Source: Candidatus Methylacidiphilum fumarolicum
GTDB lineage: Bacteria > Verrucomicrobiota > Verrucomicrobiia > Methylacidiphilales > Methylacidiphilaceae
DNA: 64,000 nucleotides
NCBI RefSeq assembly: GCF_949774925.1
Contig: NZ_OX458932.1
Location: 806,001 to 870,000, forward strand
Direction: 5' to 3'
Part shown: positions 36,361 to 45,309 of the stretch, piece by piece
How positions within the stretch are numbered: the stretch's first letter is position 1
Layout of the letters: every line of letters begins with the position of its first letter
Position numbers and translations under genes: made by a program
The notes under the pieces: generated by a model
Database searches by the model: none
What the model was told of the DNA's origin: nothing
The model's input: only the letters and a program-made list of their open reading frames with translations

Positions 36361-36768
36361 AAAGCCGATGTTGCCAGATAAGACGATGTGGCGAACGATC
36401 CCGAGCGGAGAACCTGCTACTCAACCAGAAAAAGCACGAGATGCTATAGGATCTCTTGCCTTCGCTAAGCAGCCGAGAATGAGTGTTTTTTCGTCTCTTT
36501 ATCAGGCTTGGACCGCTTCGTGGAAAGTCTCTCGCGAACGAGGAGAGCAGGGCAAACTTATGACAGAAAGCGACGTAAGCTCGAACCGATCTCCGGTAAG
36601 AATGTGGAAGGTACCCCTCGATGATAGCTAGGAAGGGATCGAAAAATGGCTGTTAGCCTCCACTGCAATGATCTACTCAAAGATCCTGTGCCGCCTAAGA
36701 TGGGCGGAAGAAAAGCCAAGCGATTGGCTTACTGGATATCCCACTTTGCGCAGCGGCTTGTTTCTGTG
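36361..36768. other. Stretch without a recognised gene
   Basis: About 400 moderately GC-rich bases following the resolvase pseudogene. It is the expected place for its tnpB, but no TnpB motif could be recognised. Confidence 0.4.
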
Positions 36769-36772
36769 TTAG

Positions 36773-37292
36773 CCCATGTTTGGTGAAAATTTCGTAAGTT
36801 ATTGATTATCAATGGTCATTTTTTCAATGTGTCACTATGTGGGGGCTTTAGAGGTTCTTTTTTTTGGGTTTCCAAGGCTCTAAGGAGCTGATTTTCAGGG
36901 CGGAAAGAATCCTCGAACAGCCGCTGATTCCGCCTTCTAGCACCCTGTCATCTCCCATGGCTCTCCTCTCAGAAGCTCCACAAGCCGGTCCACATGCGGA
37001 GCCAGAAGCTCCTTCCGCCCAAGATAGGCAATCGTCCGCTGCTTAATCTTCCCTCCATCGTAGTAGCTCTCCACCAGCAGGACATTCTGGTCCACCTTCC
37101 CGCTTGGCCGCCGAATTGGCACGATCCGCAAAAACATGAAGAGACATTATTTCAAAACGCCAAAACATGCAAGGATAATCGAGCAATAAATTAAAAAAAA
37201 GTTATTCACAGTGTAGCACTATGTTTTTTGCAAAAATCGCTTCCTCTCCTCTGGAGCACCCCCAAAATCAGCCCATTTTCACCAAACATGGG
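36773..37292 (-). mobile_element. Short deletion derivative of an IS1634-type element (copy B)
   Basis: A 520-base element with an 18-base perfect inverted repeat (CCCATGTTTGGTGAAAAT at 36773-36790, complement at 37275-37292) and the non-palindromic TTAG directly repeated on both sides (36769-36772 and 37293-37296). Inside are the first codons of a transposase and the right-end region, in the same arrangement as copy A at 11.9 kb but in opposite orientation. Confidence 0.85.
36937..37137 (-). pseudogene. Truncated IS1634-type transposase remnant (copy B)
   Basis: Sixty-six codons beginning MFLRIVPIRRPSGKVDQNVL and continuing VESYYDGGKIKQRTIAYLGR, the N-terminal domain of an IS1634-family transposase. 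It stops after EPWEMTGC; the remaining sequence continues to match copy A at DNA level. It lacks all catalytic residues. Confidence 0.8.
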
Positions 37293-37296
37293 TTAG

Positions 37297-38189
37297 GAAA
37301 AAGACAAGCCGCTCGCTTCTAAATTTCACATGACAAAAGAGAGGCAAGCTGCCATCCTTTTGGCTTGTGAAAGGACCTGCGGAAAGGCAATCGGAAAGTC
37401 GCCAAGAATGTTACTAACTCACTCGATTGTATGCGGGGAATGTAGGTATCAAACTTTTGAAGAGAAGAGGAGATAGCATATCTCTCTCATGAGTCTTGAA
37501 CATGGTAAAAGGATGGTTATTGCTTTTTCAGCTAGCTTAAAGATTCAGGGCATAATTTGACTTGTTTTAAAGGAAAAGGAGGCAGTCATTCCCTACGCAG
37601 CGCAACTACAAGTTCCGAAGCGATTATATGGAGAAGCAGTCGAGATAGAGGCTTTACTTTCTGAAGTTTTCTCAAAAGACCACGGGAAATAGGAGAGAGG
37701 GTTTTGATGGTTGCTCGCTAATCTCTCTAAATATCATAAGGAGGAAGGGAGAAGAAACGGCACAATTTTCAGGCGATTGGTAAGAATCCAGGCAAGGCAG
37801 TTAAAGCAAGACGCATCCGCAAGCACCACTTGGGAAGATAAAAAGCGATTGCTTTGCGTGCGCAAGGGGCTGGCGGAAATAGAGAGGCAAATAAATGCAA
37901 GCCTAAGCCCTCTTCTTACATTACGAGGATCTTCAGTATTTGTTTCTGAGGATTTACATATATAAAGTAACGTTTCAAGTAAAGGGCATTCCAGGCGCAT
38001 TATACAAATACGTAGCGGCATGATTAAAAAGCGAATCGATTTTCTGGCGCCTGGCTGGAGGTTCCTATCGAGAGAAGGTCAATCCAGCTTAGATCTCTTA
38101 GCTTTGTTCGCGGTGTAAGTAGGTTCATCCGAAGCAGTGCATGTGGAACAAGTTTGTGTGCTGGGCATATAAGCTATGTGGATAGGGAT
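37297..38189 (+). pseudogene. tnpB: TnpB pseudogene (IS1341-like element)
   Basis: Recognisable parts in shifting frames: TWEDKKRLLCVRKGLAEIER, then SSVFVSEDLHI (the second RuvC motif with its Glu), then KGIPGALYKYVAA followed in another frame by RIDFLAPGWRF, and near the end the zinc-ribbon segment CAGHISYVDRDSAYN. The region before 37580 shows no clear homology. Numerous frameshifts show it is dead. It leads directly into the element's 3' end, which is also present at 57 kb. Confidence 0.7.
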
Positions 38190-38524
38190 AGTGCATACAA
38201 CCAAATAAAAAGGATCGGAGATCCGGAGATTTCCCTGTGGACGCCGCAGAACCGGCTGCATGCGATTCGGTTGAAGAGGTTTACTTGTAATAGCGGGCTA
38301 CCGTCCGATGGGAATCTCGATGAGGGGAGGCTGGCCTTGGATGGACGACTCTAGGCACTGGGAAGTGTCCTCTTTGATTGCCTAAATGATATGCTAATTC
38401 TAGCCCGCTCTCCCGTAGAACGAAACGGTCTTGGCAATCCCTGGTCATCCCTGTCCAATACCATGGTGAATTGAACGAACTTGGGTCAGGCGTAAGCGTT
38501 TCCGAGTACGTTTTAAGGAACAGT
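38190..38524 (+). repeat. Right end of a TnpB element, copy 1 (possible omega RNA region)
   Basis: Begins in the last codons of the tnpB pseudogene (RIGDPEISL and LKRF equivalents) and runs through GCCTTGGATGG-type sequence to AGGAACAGT at 38524. The same region occurs inverted at 56955-57420. In TnpB elements the guide-bearing RNA overlaps the tnpB 3' end and this segment. RNA activity is inferred only. Confidence 0.65.
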
Positions 38525-38884
38525 ACTTGGAAGCTGTATTGCTTCGATAAGTCTTGTGGGTTCGTTAGACATGTCAATCTTCTTCAAAAATATCTTTTAG
38601 ATTTATGACTGAATAGAGCATTGACACATGAGAGCCATTGGCTTCCCTTACATCAAACTAGACTACTCAAGCGTTCCTGATCCTTTTGGATATTCCATTT
38701 TCATTACATAGAACGTTTCTATATAAGATAGTACTGTATACGATTATGACATATACGCAATAAAGGAATAACAATTATGTAACATATATGCCATACTACT
38801 GACACCTATATGTTATAATAATTACATATAAATTTAACATAAGAGAATTTGAAATAACATATTATTCAGCAGTATTAACATTTC
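38525..38884. other. AT-rich upstream region of the truncated receptor gene
   Basis: No gene. It contains AACATATATG and CTATATGTTATA arms (38779-38820), an interrupted inverted repeat similar to the palindrome upstream of the intact receptor gene. Confidence 0.5.
38779..38820 (+). promoter_or_regulatory. Interrupted inverted repeat upstream of the truncated receptor
   Basis: GTAACATATATG and ATATGTTATAATA flank a short spacer about 65-105 bases before the ATG at 38885. The arms share GTAACAT/ATGTTA with the 16-base palindrome before the intact receptor. Confidence 0.35.
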
Positions 38885-39100
38885 ATGCTTACCTGTAAGA
38901 TGTATCTTACTAATATCCTTATTATCCTGCTTGGCATTACTTATTGTGTCGTTGCCACTGAGACAGGGTTATATGAGAATAGCAGATCGTCTTCATTGTT
39001 GAGCGAGAGAGTGACGAATCCTACTTCTATGCTAAGTAGTGGCCATAAAAGTTGGGATACTCTTCAAAATGACTCCACTTACTTTTGGATACTAGACTAA
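38885..39100 (+). pseudogene. N-terminal remnant of a TonB-dependent receptor
   Basis: Seventy-one codons with a signal-like hydrophobic segment (NILIILLGITYCVVA) and then SRSSSLLSERVTNP and GHKSWDTLQNDSTY, which parallel TRSSPLLSDNSSND and GPESWDTPQHDSN of the intact receptor at 40.1 kb. The plug and barrel are absent. The frame ends 44 bases before the TPR gene, as if the middle of the receptor had been deleted after tandem duplication. Confidence 0.75.
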
Positions 39101-39144
39101 TTGGCTAATCAGTGATATTGTAAGCAATAGCCTTATAACAAGCA

Positions 39145-39882
39145 ATGTATTTGAAAAAGATCTATCCCTTCTGGATTTATCTTTTCCTCTCGACTTTTCT
39201 GTTTGCTTTGCCGCAAAAGCCTAGTTCAAATCCACTCTTGAAACGGCTTATAGTTATAATTGTACCAGGAATGATAGATCGCGTCCAGGCACACCTACGA
39301 AGTGGGGATATCTCTGCTGCTGAAAAATCAGCTCTTACCGATCTGAAATTAGTTCAATCAAGACTCCGAAAAGCAGCTTTTAGTGGTATTGGACTCATAC
39401 CAGTCTTAAATAATCTTGCCGTTATTCGTGTTCATCAAAACCGTCTTGAAGAATCCTCTCAACTGCTTAGCCGCACGATCAAAGACGGACAGCGGGAGAT
39501 CGATCGATTAGAACTACAATCCGGCTACAACCCATGGTCCTGGTATATCCTGCCAGGAGGCAGCAAAGGCTCTGAACAGATCAAATATCTCCTTTCTCTC
39601 TGTCTCTTCAACTTAGCTACAGTCTATCGATTACAGGGCAACACCGAAGATGCTGGCCCATTGGAGGCAAAAGCACTGAAATGGAATCCCAAGCTTTCTT
39701 CCCTCATGCAGTTACAATCAACAGCTCCAACCACTCCGAAACCTAAACATCCATCCTCTCCTCCTCCCCAACGGCGTCCTTCACCCCCACGACCTACTCC
39801 TCCAGACTGGTATCCGAAAGAGCGCAGTAAAATCCAGATTGGAGGTGTCGACACATTTCAAGACAAACAAATAAAAGGGTAG
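39145..39882 (+). CDS. Exported TPR-like protein, paralogue of the 42.98 kb gene
   Basis: A 245-residue protein with a signal peptide (IYPFWIYLFLSTFLFALPQK). Two TPR-like helix pairs can be seen: VLNNLAVIRVHQNRLEESSQ and LSLCLFNLATVYRLQGNTED followed by AKALKWNPKL. A Pro-rich tail (PTTPKPKHPSSPPPQRRPSP) ends the protein. Every TPR segment has a counterpart in the 195-residue protein after the intact receptor; the Pro-rich tail does not. It probably binds a partner protein in the periplasm, most likely the receptor or its TonB machinery. This is inference from pairing. Confidence 0.7.
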   Translation: MYLKKIYPFWIYLFLSTFLFALPQKPSSNPLLKRLIVIIVPGMIDRVQAHLRSGDISAAEKSALTDLKLVQSRLRKAAFSGIGLIPVLNNLAVIRVHQNRLEESSQLLSRTIKDGQREIDRLELQSGYNPWSWYILPGGSKGSEQIKYLLSLCLFNLATVYRLQGNTEDAGPLEAKALKWNPKLSSLMQLQSTAPTTPKPKHPSSPPPQRRPSPPRPTPPDWYPKERSKIQIGGVDTFQDKQIKG

Positions 39883-40139
39883 GGGCCTTGTTGTATTACT
39901 CGAAAGTATAAATAAGTTAGCAAGCTTTTTAAGACTTTACTCTATATTTTTCATATTATAACGGATCTTAAGGACATGCCTGTATCTTTAATGGAGTAAG
40001 AATAATCTACAATCAAGAAGTAGATTTACACATAGTTATATTTTTTTACATTTATTCGTAATATTTCCATATTTCTGTAACATAAATGTTACATTATTTC
40101 CTATTGCTCAATTTTATTTGCAACATTTAATATGCTTCC
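39883..40139. other. AT-rich upstream region of the intact receptor gene
   Basis: No gene. It contains the palindrome GTAACATAAATGTTAC at 40077-40092 and must hold the receptor promoter. Confidence 0.5.
40077..40092. promoter_or_regulatory. Perfect 16-base palindrome upstream of the receptor gene
   Basis: GTAACATAAATGTTAC, centred 56 bases before the receptor ATG at 40140. Position and symmetry fit an operator for a dimeric regulator. It does not clearly match a Fur box. A related interrupted repeat precedes the truncated copy. Confidence 0.45.
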
Positions 40140-42962
40140 ATGACTGTCTATCAGGTATTTGCCATCATTGGATATGCTACTATATTCATGAGTATCAGTA
40201 TTCCTGTGTTGTGTTATGCTGGCGAGGAGCTTCCGACCACTCGTTCTTCGCCTCTTCTCAGTGACAATTCCTCTAATGATCCTTTACTGCTAGGTGGCGG
40301 CCCTGAAAGTTGGGATACTCCTCAACATGACTCCAATATCCTTTCTCCTTCTTCTGTCTATGGCGGCTCAAGTCAACTTCCAAGAAATCTTGGAAGCCTA
40401 CAACCCCTACTGGCTCAAAACTCATTATCATCCTCAGCTTCTTCGACTTCTACTTCTTCATCTGCTTCCTCGGCACCATCTGGTAGCACCCAGGCAATCT
40501 CCATGCCCGAAACTATTGTTTCGACAACCAGTGAATCTGTCTTGCCAAGCGAATACGAAATCAATTCCGTCTACGGCATGCCGACAAATATTATTGATAC
40601 TCCAAGAAGTGTCCAAGTTATTACCAAGCAAGAAATTGAGCAATCCGCTTTCGTTACACAAAATGTGATGTCGCTAATGTATATGGCCCCAGGACTTTAT
40701 ATGGGAACTACCTTTGGAGAATTCTCAGTCCCCAATATCCGCGGCATGCCAGCCAACAAATACATCAACGGGATGCTTTCCTTCCTGCCTGGCACAGGCT
40801 ATGAAGGTGGTCCCATGAATATGAACGACTTTGATCAGATCAACATTGTGCAAGGCCCCACCATGCCTAGCCTCCTTTCGATACGAGCTGCTGGAGGCTA
40901 TCTTGATATCCAAACCAAACGACCCTATTTTGATACTTTTCACGGCTATGCGACTGTGTGGGAGGGTATGTACGATCAAAACGTTTGGCAGGCCGATGTG
41001 GGAGGCCCCATCAATGACAAGCTTGCCTTTCGGTTCAGCTATCTGGGTGACTACTCGGGTAACTACTATTATAATGATTATCTTCACAATGAGGCCTTTT
41101 ATGGGGCATTGAGCTTCCGTCCTTACGACAACTACGAGATCTTCTTCAATAATTCGTTCTACACAGAAGGCTATAACGAAATTGGTGGAATTAACCGACC
41201 TACTCAAGAGCTTATTTCCGACCATGAATATCTTTCTGCTTTTATACCGAACGTATTTCTAGGCCCACCAGTATTGGTTGATCACCATAAGGTCAACTAT
41301 AATATTGGACCGGAGTTGTATAACTATGGGGTTTCTGTCCTACCAAAGTATTATAACACTATTCATTTTGTTCCTTTATCAGCAATTGGTGGCTATCGGG
41401 CAAATCTTTTAAATCCTGGCTCTGGAGGATTTGTAGTCAGTGAGAGAGGCCAGATTATCCAAAGGATTAACATCGACGATGGATTTCAGATCATCAACAA
41501 TAGCAACTTTGAGTGGTTCACCTATAACTACCAAAATTTTACGCCTTATAATATCTATACCCCTGGCTCTTGGGTAGGACAAAACAACACGTCAATCCTC
41601 CTTAACTTCGACACTCCTATCGGAGGTGACAAGGAAACACTAGCAGAAGAAAAAGGGGATCAGAGCGATCAAAAAAATCTTCCCCTAAAAAAGAAGCAAC
41701 CGTTCCGGATCCACCATACCGTTAATACAGGATTTGAAGTCGATTATGCCAATATGATTGTCTACGAGGGCGACTTCGAACAGACTTTTAATCCATGGAA
41801 TATGGGTCCTTTGGCGGATGCGGTCTACCCTTCCTATTTTCAGTATAATTTGCCTGGTAGACCTTGGTTTACCAAATACCTCTATCAGGACGTCCCGATT
41901 CCTGGCCGTCCTGGTCAGGTGTTTAATCCAGGCAATTTTAGTTCGACTGATTCAGAGACCTGGTACTTGCGACCTTACTGGCAGCATCAGATAGACTTTG
42001 GGGAACACTTTTCGATTTTCATGGGAGCAAGTGTCTTGAGCCTTATGGGTACGGCTCAGAATCCAGTAGGGACACCCAGCACCTACTATGACTTTGGCGA
42101 GGCGCTCCATCCTACTGGACACTACTTTTCTACTGTTATCCCTAACTTTGACTTCAGCCCTCGTTGGAAGCCGAATGAGTGGACAACTGTCTATTTTGAT
42201 TTTCAACAGGCCTATTTAGCTGAAACTGGAGCTTTTTACGGCCTTTCCCCCTTGACAAGCAACTTCGATCTTCACCTCCATCAGCGACTCTTCAGCGGAG
42301 GGGTCAACTTCAGCCTGCTCAATGGCAAGCTGAACATTTTGACTGCAGCCTTCGATCAGTTGTTTCAAGAATTAGAATCTTTCAAGAAGGTCCTTCTTGT
42401 TCCGGTGCCAATCGATGTGGTTGGAGCCACAATGCAAGTTGTCTATCAGCCGGATCGTCATTTATGGCTTGTAGCCAATGCCTCGTATATCCAGGGTACA
42501 TTCGACTATGGTCCACCCCTAACCACAGGTCCGAGCATGGATCAGCCTTATCCAAGCAATTATGTTCTTCTCAATCCAGCGAAATATCCATTCGACTTAT
42601 TTGGATATTTTCCATTTGGGACATATAACTATGTTGGCTGGCCTAATTTCCAAACCTCGTTCATGGCGACCTATACATTGGATTCTGGGATCGGTTTTTT
42701 TGCATCCTTTAACGCTACAAGCCCACAATATCTCGCCTATGATTACCAAGTGAGGATTCCTTGGCAGTATACGCTTAACCTTGGAATTAGTTACACGAGT
42801 CCTGACAAACATTGGACAGCCCGTGTATGGTTTTGGAACGTCACTGATCAGCACAACTGGATGACATCCGGTAGTGGATTTGCGACTTCCTTCAACAATT
42901 ATGACGAGCTCATGGTTTCTTGGCCATTTTGGATCCAAGGTCAAGTGAGTTACCAATTTTAG
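40140..42962 (+). CDS. TonB-dependent outer-membrane receptor
   Basis: A 940-residue protein. A signal segment (about 1-29) is followed by a long Ser-rich low-complexity stretch (about 90-125). A candidate TonB box lies at ETIVSTTSES. The plug domain follows with TPRSVQVITKQEIEQSAF, NIRGMPANKYINGM and the IRAAGGYLDIQTKRP segment. The remainder is a beta barrel with alternating aromatic strands, ending in the outer-membrane signature QVSYQF. Such receptors import siderophores, metal chelates or vitamins; the ligand cannot be told. The organism type raises the possibility of a lanthanide chelate, which is speculation. A TPR gene follows after 16 bases. Confidence 0.9.
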   Translation: MTVYQVFAIIGYATIFMSISIPVLCYAGEELPTTRSSPLLSDNSSNDPLLLGGGPESWDTPQHDSNILSPSSVYGGSSQLPRNLGSLQPLLAQNSLSSSASSTSTSSSASSAPSGSTQAISMPETIVSTTSESVLPSEYEINSVYGMPTNIIDTPRSVQVITKQEIEQSAFVTQNVMSLMYMAPGLYMGTTFGEFSVPNIRGMPANKYINGMLSFLPGTGYEGGPMNMNDFDQINIVQGPTMPSLLSIRAAGGYLDIQTKRPYFDTFHGYATVWEGMYDQNVWQADVGGPINDKLAFRFSYLGDYSGNYYYNDYLHNEAFYGALSFRPYDNYEIFFNNSFYTEGYNEIGGINRPTQELISDHEYLSAFIPNVFLGPPVLVDHHKVNYNIGPELYNYGVSVLPKYYNTIHFVPLSAIGGYRANLLNPGSGGFVVSERGQIIQRINIDDGFQIINNSNFEWFTYNYQNFTPYNIYTPGSWVGQNNTSILLNFDTPIGGDKETLAEEKGDQSDQKNLPLKKKQPFRIHHTVNTGFEVDYANMIVYEGDFEQTFNPWNMGPLADAVYPSYFQYNLPGRPWFTKYLYQDVPIPGRPGQVFNPGNFSSTDSETWYLRPYWQHQIDFGEHFSIFMGASVLSLMGTAQNPVGTPSTYYDFGEALHPTGHYFSTVIPNFDFSPRWKPNEWTTVYFDFQQAYLAETGAFYGLSPLTSNFDLHLHQRLFSGGVNFSLLNGKLNILTAAFDQLFQELESFKKVLLVPVPIDVVGATMQVVYQPDRHLWLVANASYIQGTFDYGPPLTTGPSMDQPYPSNYVLLNPAKYPFDLFGYFPFGTYNYVGWPNFQTSFMATYTLDSGIGFFASFNATSPQYLAYDYQVRIPWQYTLNLGISYTSPDKHWTARVWFWNVTDQHNWMTSGSGFATSFNNYDELMVSWPFWIQGQVSYQF

Positions 42963-42978
42963 TTGGAAAAGGTGTACA

Positions 42979-43566
42979 ATGATTTCATACAGATCCCTAA
43001 TTCGGTGGTTGGTTCAGTGTTTTCTTTTTGCTATTCCTCTTGGAGTAGTATTCCCCAAGCAGGTGACGAAGCCCACTTCCATGGGATGGCAGCTACAGTT
43101 CATCCTTGGAGCTAATGGAGAGGGTAAACAGGCTCAGGCTCTTTTGAATTCTGGCCATCCGGCAGAGGCTGAGAAAGCAGCGGAAGCGGATCTTCATACG
43201 ATGATGGCGAGAGCTAGCTTTGGCTCATTCAGTCTTCTACTTCCCTATAACAATCTTGGAGTGGTCTATGCGACCGAAGGCAAATACTCCGAAGCTCATA
43301 AGATGTTTGCTCGGGCTATTGGTCTTGGGCGTGCTGCGGTAAGCCAGGGAGAGATGACCAGTGGATATAGCGCAGGTTCTACTTACCGCCAAGCGGGAGC
43401 TGGGGGAGGCAAAGGGGTTGAGGTGCAAAAAAAACTGCTGGCTCTCTGTCTTATGAATAATGCCGCTACCTTTCGGATGGAAGGAAAAATGACTGAGGCA
43501 ATATCTTTAGAACACCAGGCACATAAGCTCGATCCAAACTTACCGTTGCCAGCTTCCGATCGCTAG
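42979..43566 (+). CDS. Exported TPR-like protein downstream of the receptor
   Basis: A 195-residue protein with a signal segment (LIRWLVQCFLFAIPLGVVFP) and two TPR-like units, YNNLGVVYATEGKYSEAHKM followed by FARAI, and LALCLMNNAATFRMEGKMTE followed by HQAHKLDPNLP. It is a paralogue of the 245-residue protein at 39.1 kb, lacking the Pro-rich tail. It starts 16 bases after the receptor stop, so the pair is one transcription unit. A helper role for the receptor is the simplest reading. Confidence 0.72.
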   Translation: MISYRSLIRWLVQCFLFAIPLGVVFPKQVTKPTSMGWQLQFILGANGEGKQAQALLNSGHPAEAEKAAEADLHTMMARASFGSFSLLLPYNNLGVVYATEGKYSEAHKMFARAIGLGRAAVSQGEMTSGYSAGSTYRQAGAGGGKGVEVQKKLLALCLMNNAATFRMEGKMTEAISLEHQAHKLDPNLPLPASDR

Positions 43567-43753
43567 TTTCATTCAGATTCATACCATATCGGAAATGCCT
43601 ATGGGTGGTTCTTCTTCCTTATGAATCTACCGATTACTCAACAGCTGGACCTGTAAAAGAAAATAACAACAAGACAGGCACTTTCTATAGCCCTTCTGGT
43701 AGATCAAGTGATCTCTCAGCCGAGGAAATACGTGGTTGGTTGACTTTGCTGAT

Positions 43754-44452
43754 TTAGTTTCTAGCGATAGTTAAAACGGCTATTTCCTGAGCTCTGCCCT
43801 CTTTTTTCAAGACTTCCGCGCATGCTTCAACCGTTGCCCCTGTAAACATTATATCGTCTATAATCAATAAGTTCTTAGCTGATAAGTCAAAGCCCCTTTT
43901 CAGTCTAAAGCTATCTCTTATGTTAATGCTTTTCTCTAGTAAAGAAAGGCCTGTTTGTTGCTGACTAAACTTGACTCTTTTCAATGCTGGTAAGTACTCT
44001 AACTGTTGACGGCGGCAAAGAGATAGGGCAAGTTCTTCAGCCAAATTAAAGCCTCTTTTTCTAAATTTCTTAGGATGCAATGGAACTGGGACCACTCCAT
44101 GGCAACGCCAGCCAGCAATGTATTTTTTGTAGCCTTTTTCTAGCCATTCTTCAAGGATACCAATAAGGTGGTATTCGTTGTGGTATTTCACCCGTTGAAT
44201 CACTTCTTGGACTAGCCCACTGAAGACAAATCCTGCTCTTGCAAAAAGAAAAGATCTAGGTTGGGTCGAGCAAATTTTGCAGTTTTTAAGATAGGGTAAT
44301 TCTTTAGGAAAGGGTAGGCAACAATGATAACAAAAGGGAGGATCAAGAGGGTAGATAGATAGGTTGGGAAGCTTGGGTGGTGGATAAATTAAAGAAAGAA
44401 AACATTGAGCTTCCCTTTGGATTTCCCATAGTATTTTCTGTAAAAGATCCAT
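43754..44452 (-). CDS. comF: ComF family phosphoribosyltransferase-like protein
   Basis: A 232-residue ComF/GntX-like protein. The N-terminal zinc finger has FCYHCCLPFP and CKICSTQ. RVKYHNEYHLIGILEEWLEK follows, and the phosphoribosyltransferase core contains VVPVPLHPKKFRKRGFN and the PRPP loop NLLIIDDIMFTGATVEAC. In naturally competent bacteria ComF helps DNA uptake; elsewhere the role is unclear. Its start lies inside the end of the preceding CPBP gene (64-base overlap). Partial duplicate pieces occur at 32.7 and 34.4 kb. Confidence 0.9.
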   Translation of the reverse strand: MDLLQKILWEIQREAQCFLSLIYPPPKLPNLSIYPLDPPFCYHCCLPFPKELPYLKNCKICSTQPRSFLFARAGFVFSGLVQEVIQRVKYHNEYHLIGILEEWLEKGYKKYIAGWRCHGVVPVPLHPKKFRKRGFNLAEELALSLCRRQQLEYLPALKRVKFSQQQTGLSLLEKSINIRDSFRLKRGFDLSAKNLLIIDDIMFTGATVEACAEVLKKEGRAQEIAVLTIARN

Positions 44453-45240
44453 AATATAGCAGAAAAAACTGCCAGTATGACACTTTCTTTACTGTCAGAC
44501 AGTAGCCTTTCAGGTTCTATCCAGCTTTGGGAATGTACTAAAAAAACAATGCCCCCATGGATACCAATAGGCTGCCATATGTTTTTCCCGTTTATATAGG
44601 CTACTCCCAAAAGGATGCCGAGCAAAAATAAAATGAGTCCTTGGATAGAAATCCATTCTAGGCGTAGGACTGGTTGAAACATCTCCAGTAGGACTTGGAA
44701 ACCACTTCCCAGGGTGGGATGGAAATCAGGATAATTTTGCGGTTTATTATTCAAAAAATGGGAAAGAGAGAAAACCCCAGCACTGGCAACAAGAGCAGGC
44801 AGCTCTCCAATGGATCTCATAAAAACTCCAAGCAGTATTCCTCTCATCATTACCTCTTCGATAATGGCAACTGCGGCCGCTTTGGAGAAAATTTTGAGAC
44901 TATCCTCTATGGAACCTGTAGCGTGTGGAAAACGAATGATTTTGCCAAGGATTTCTGGTTCTATAACAAAAGAAAAGCCTACTATCCCTATGGCCCATCC
45001 TAAGCCATACAAAAGGGGTCTAAAGACTGGTCTTTTAAAACCTATATCTGCCCAGTGGTAAATGCCAAGATGCTTTCGAAAAAGAAAAACTACTGCCAGC
45101 AAAATGATTTCAAGGAGTCTGTGATAAAAACGAATAAAAGAAAGAGGGCCGCTTATCGAAAAAAAAAGAAGATAGGCGAAAGGACTTATGGCTGATGCAA
45201 AGATAAAAGAAAAAAAAATCAGGAACAATAAAAAAACCAC
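44389..45240 (-). CDS. CPBP-family intramembrane metalloprotease
   Basis: A 283-residue membrane protein with about eight hydrophobic segments. The family motifs are present: the Glu pair in AVAIIEEVMMRGILLGVFMR (near residue 127), the His in FSLSHFLNN and a later HGGIVFLVHS. CPBP proteins (CAAX prenyl protease-like) cleave within membranes or process small peptides. The true substrate is unknown. It overlaps comF by 64 bases. Confidence 0.85.
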   Translation of the reverse strand: MVFLLFLIFFSFIFASAISPFAYLLFFSISGPLSFIRFYHRLLEIILLAVVFLFRKHLGIYHWADIGFKRPVFRPLLYGLGWAIGIVGFSFVIEPEILGKIIRFPHATGSIEDSLKIFSKAAAVAIIEEVMMRGILLGVFMRSIGELPALVASAGVFSLSHFLNNKPQNYPDFHPTLGSGFQVLLEMFQPVLRLEWISIQGLILFLLGILLGVAYINGKNIWQPIGIHGGIVFLVHSQSWIEPERLLSDSKESVILAVFSAILWIFYRKYYGKSKGKLNVFFL

Positions 45241-45309
45241 CTCGATAAGGTAAAAGAAAAATGAAAGGACTTTAAAGAAAAAAGAGAAAGGAACCGTTTC
45301 CTCTTTTTT

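Noticed and set aside
40725-41225. Minus-strand frame of 166 codons inside the TonB-dependent receptor
   Set aside because: Antisense to a full-length, motif-rich receptor gene.
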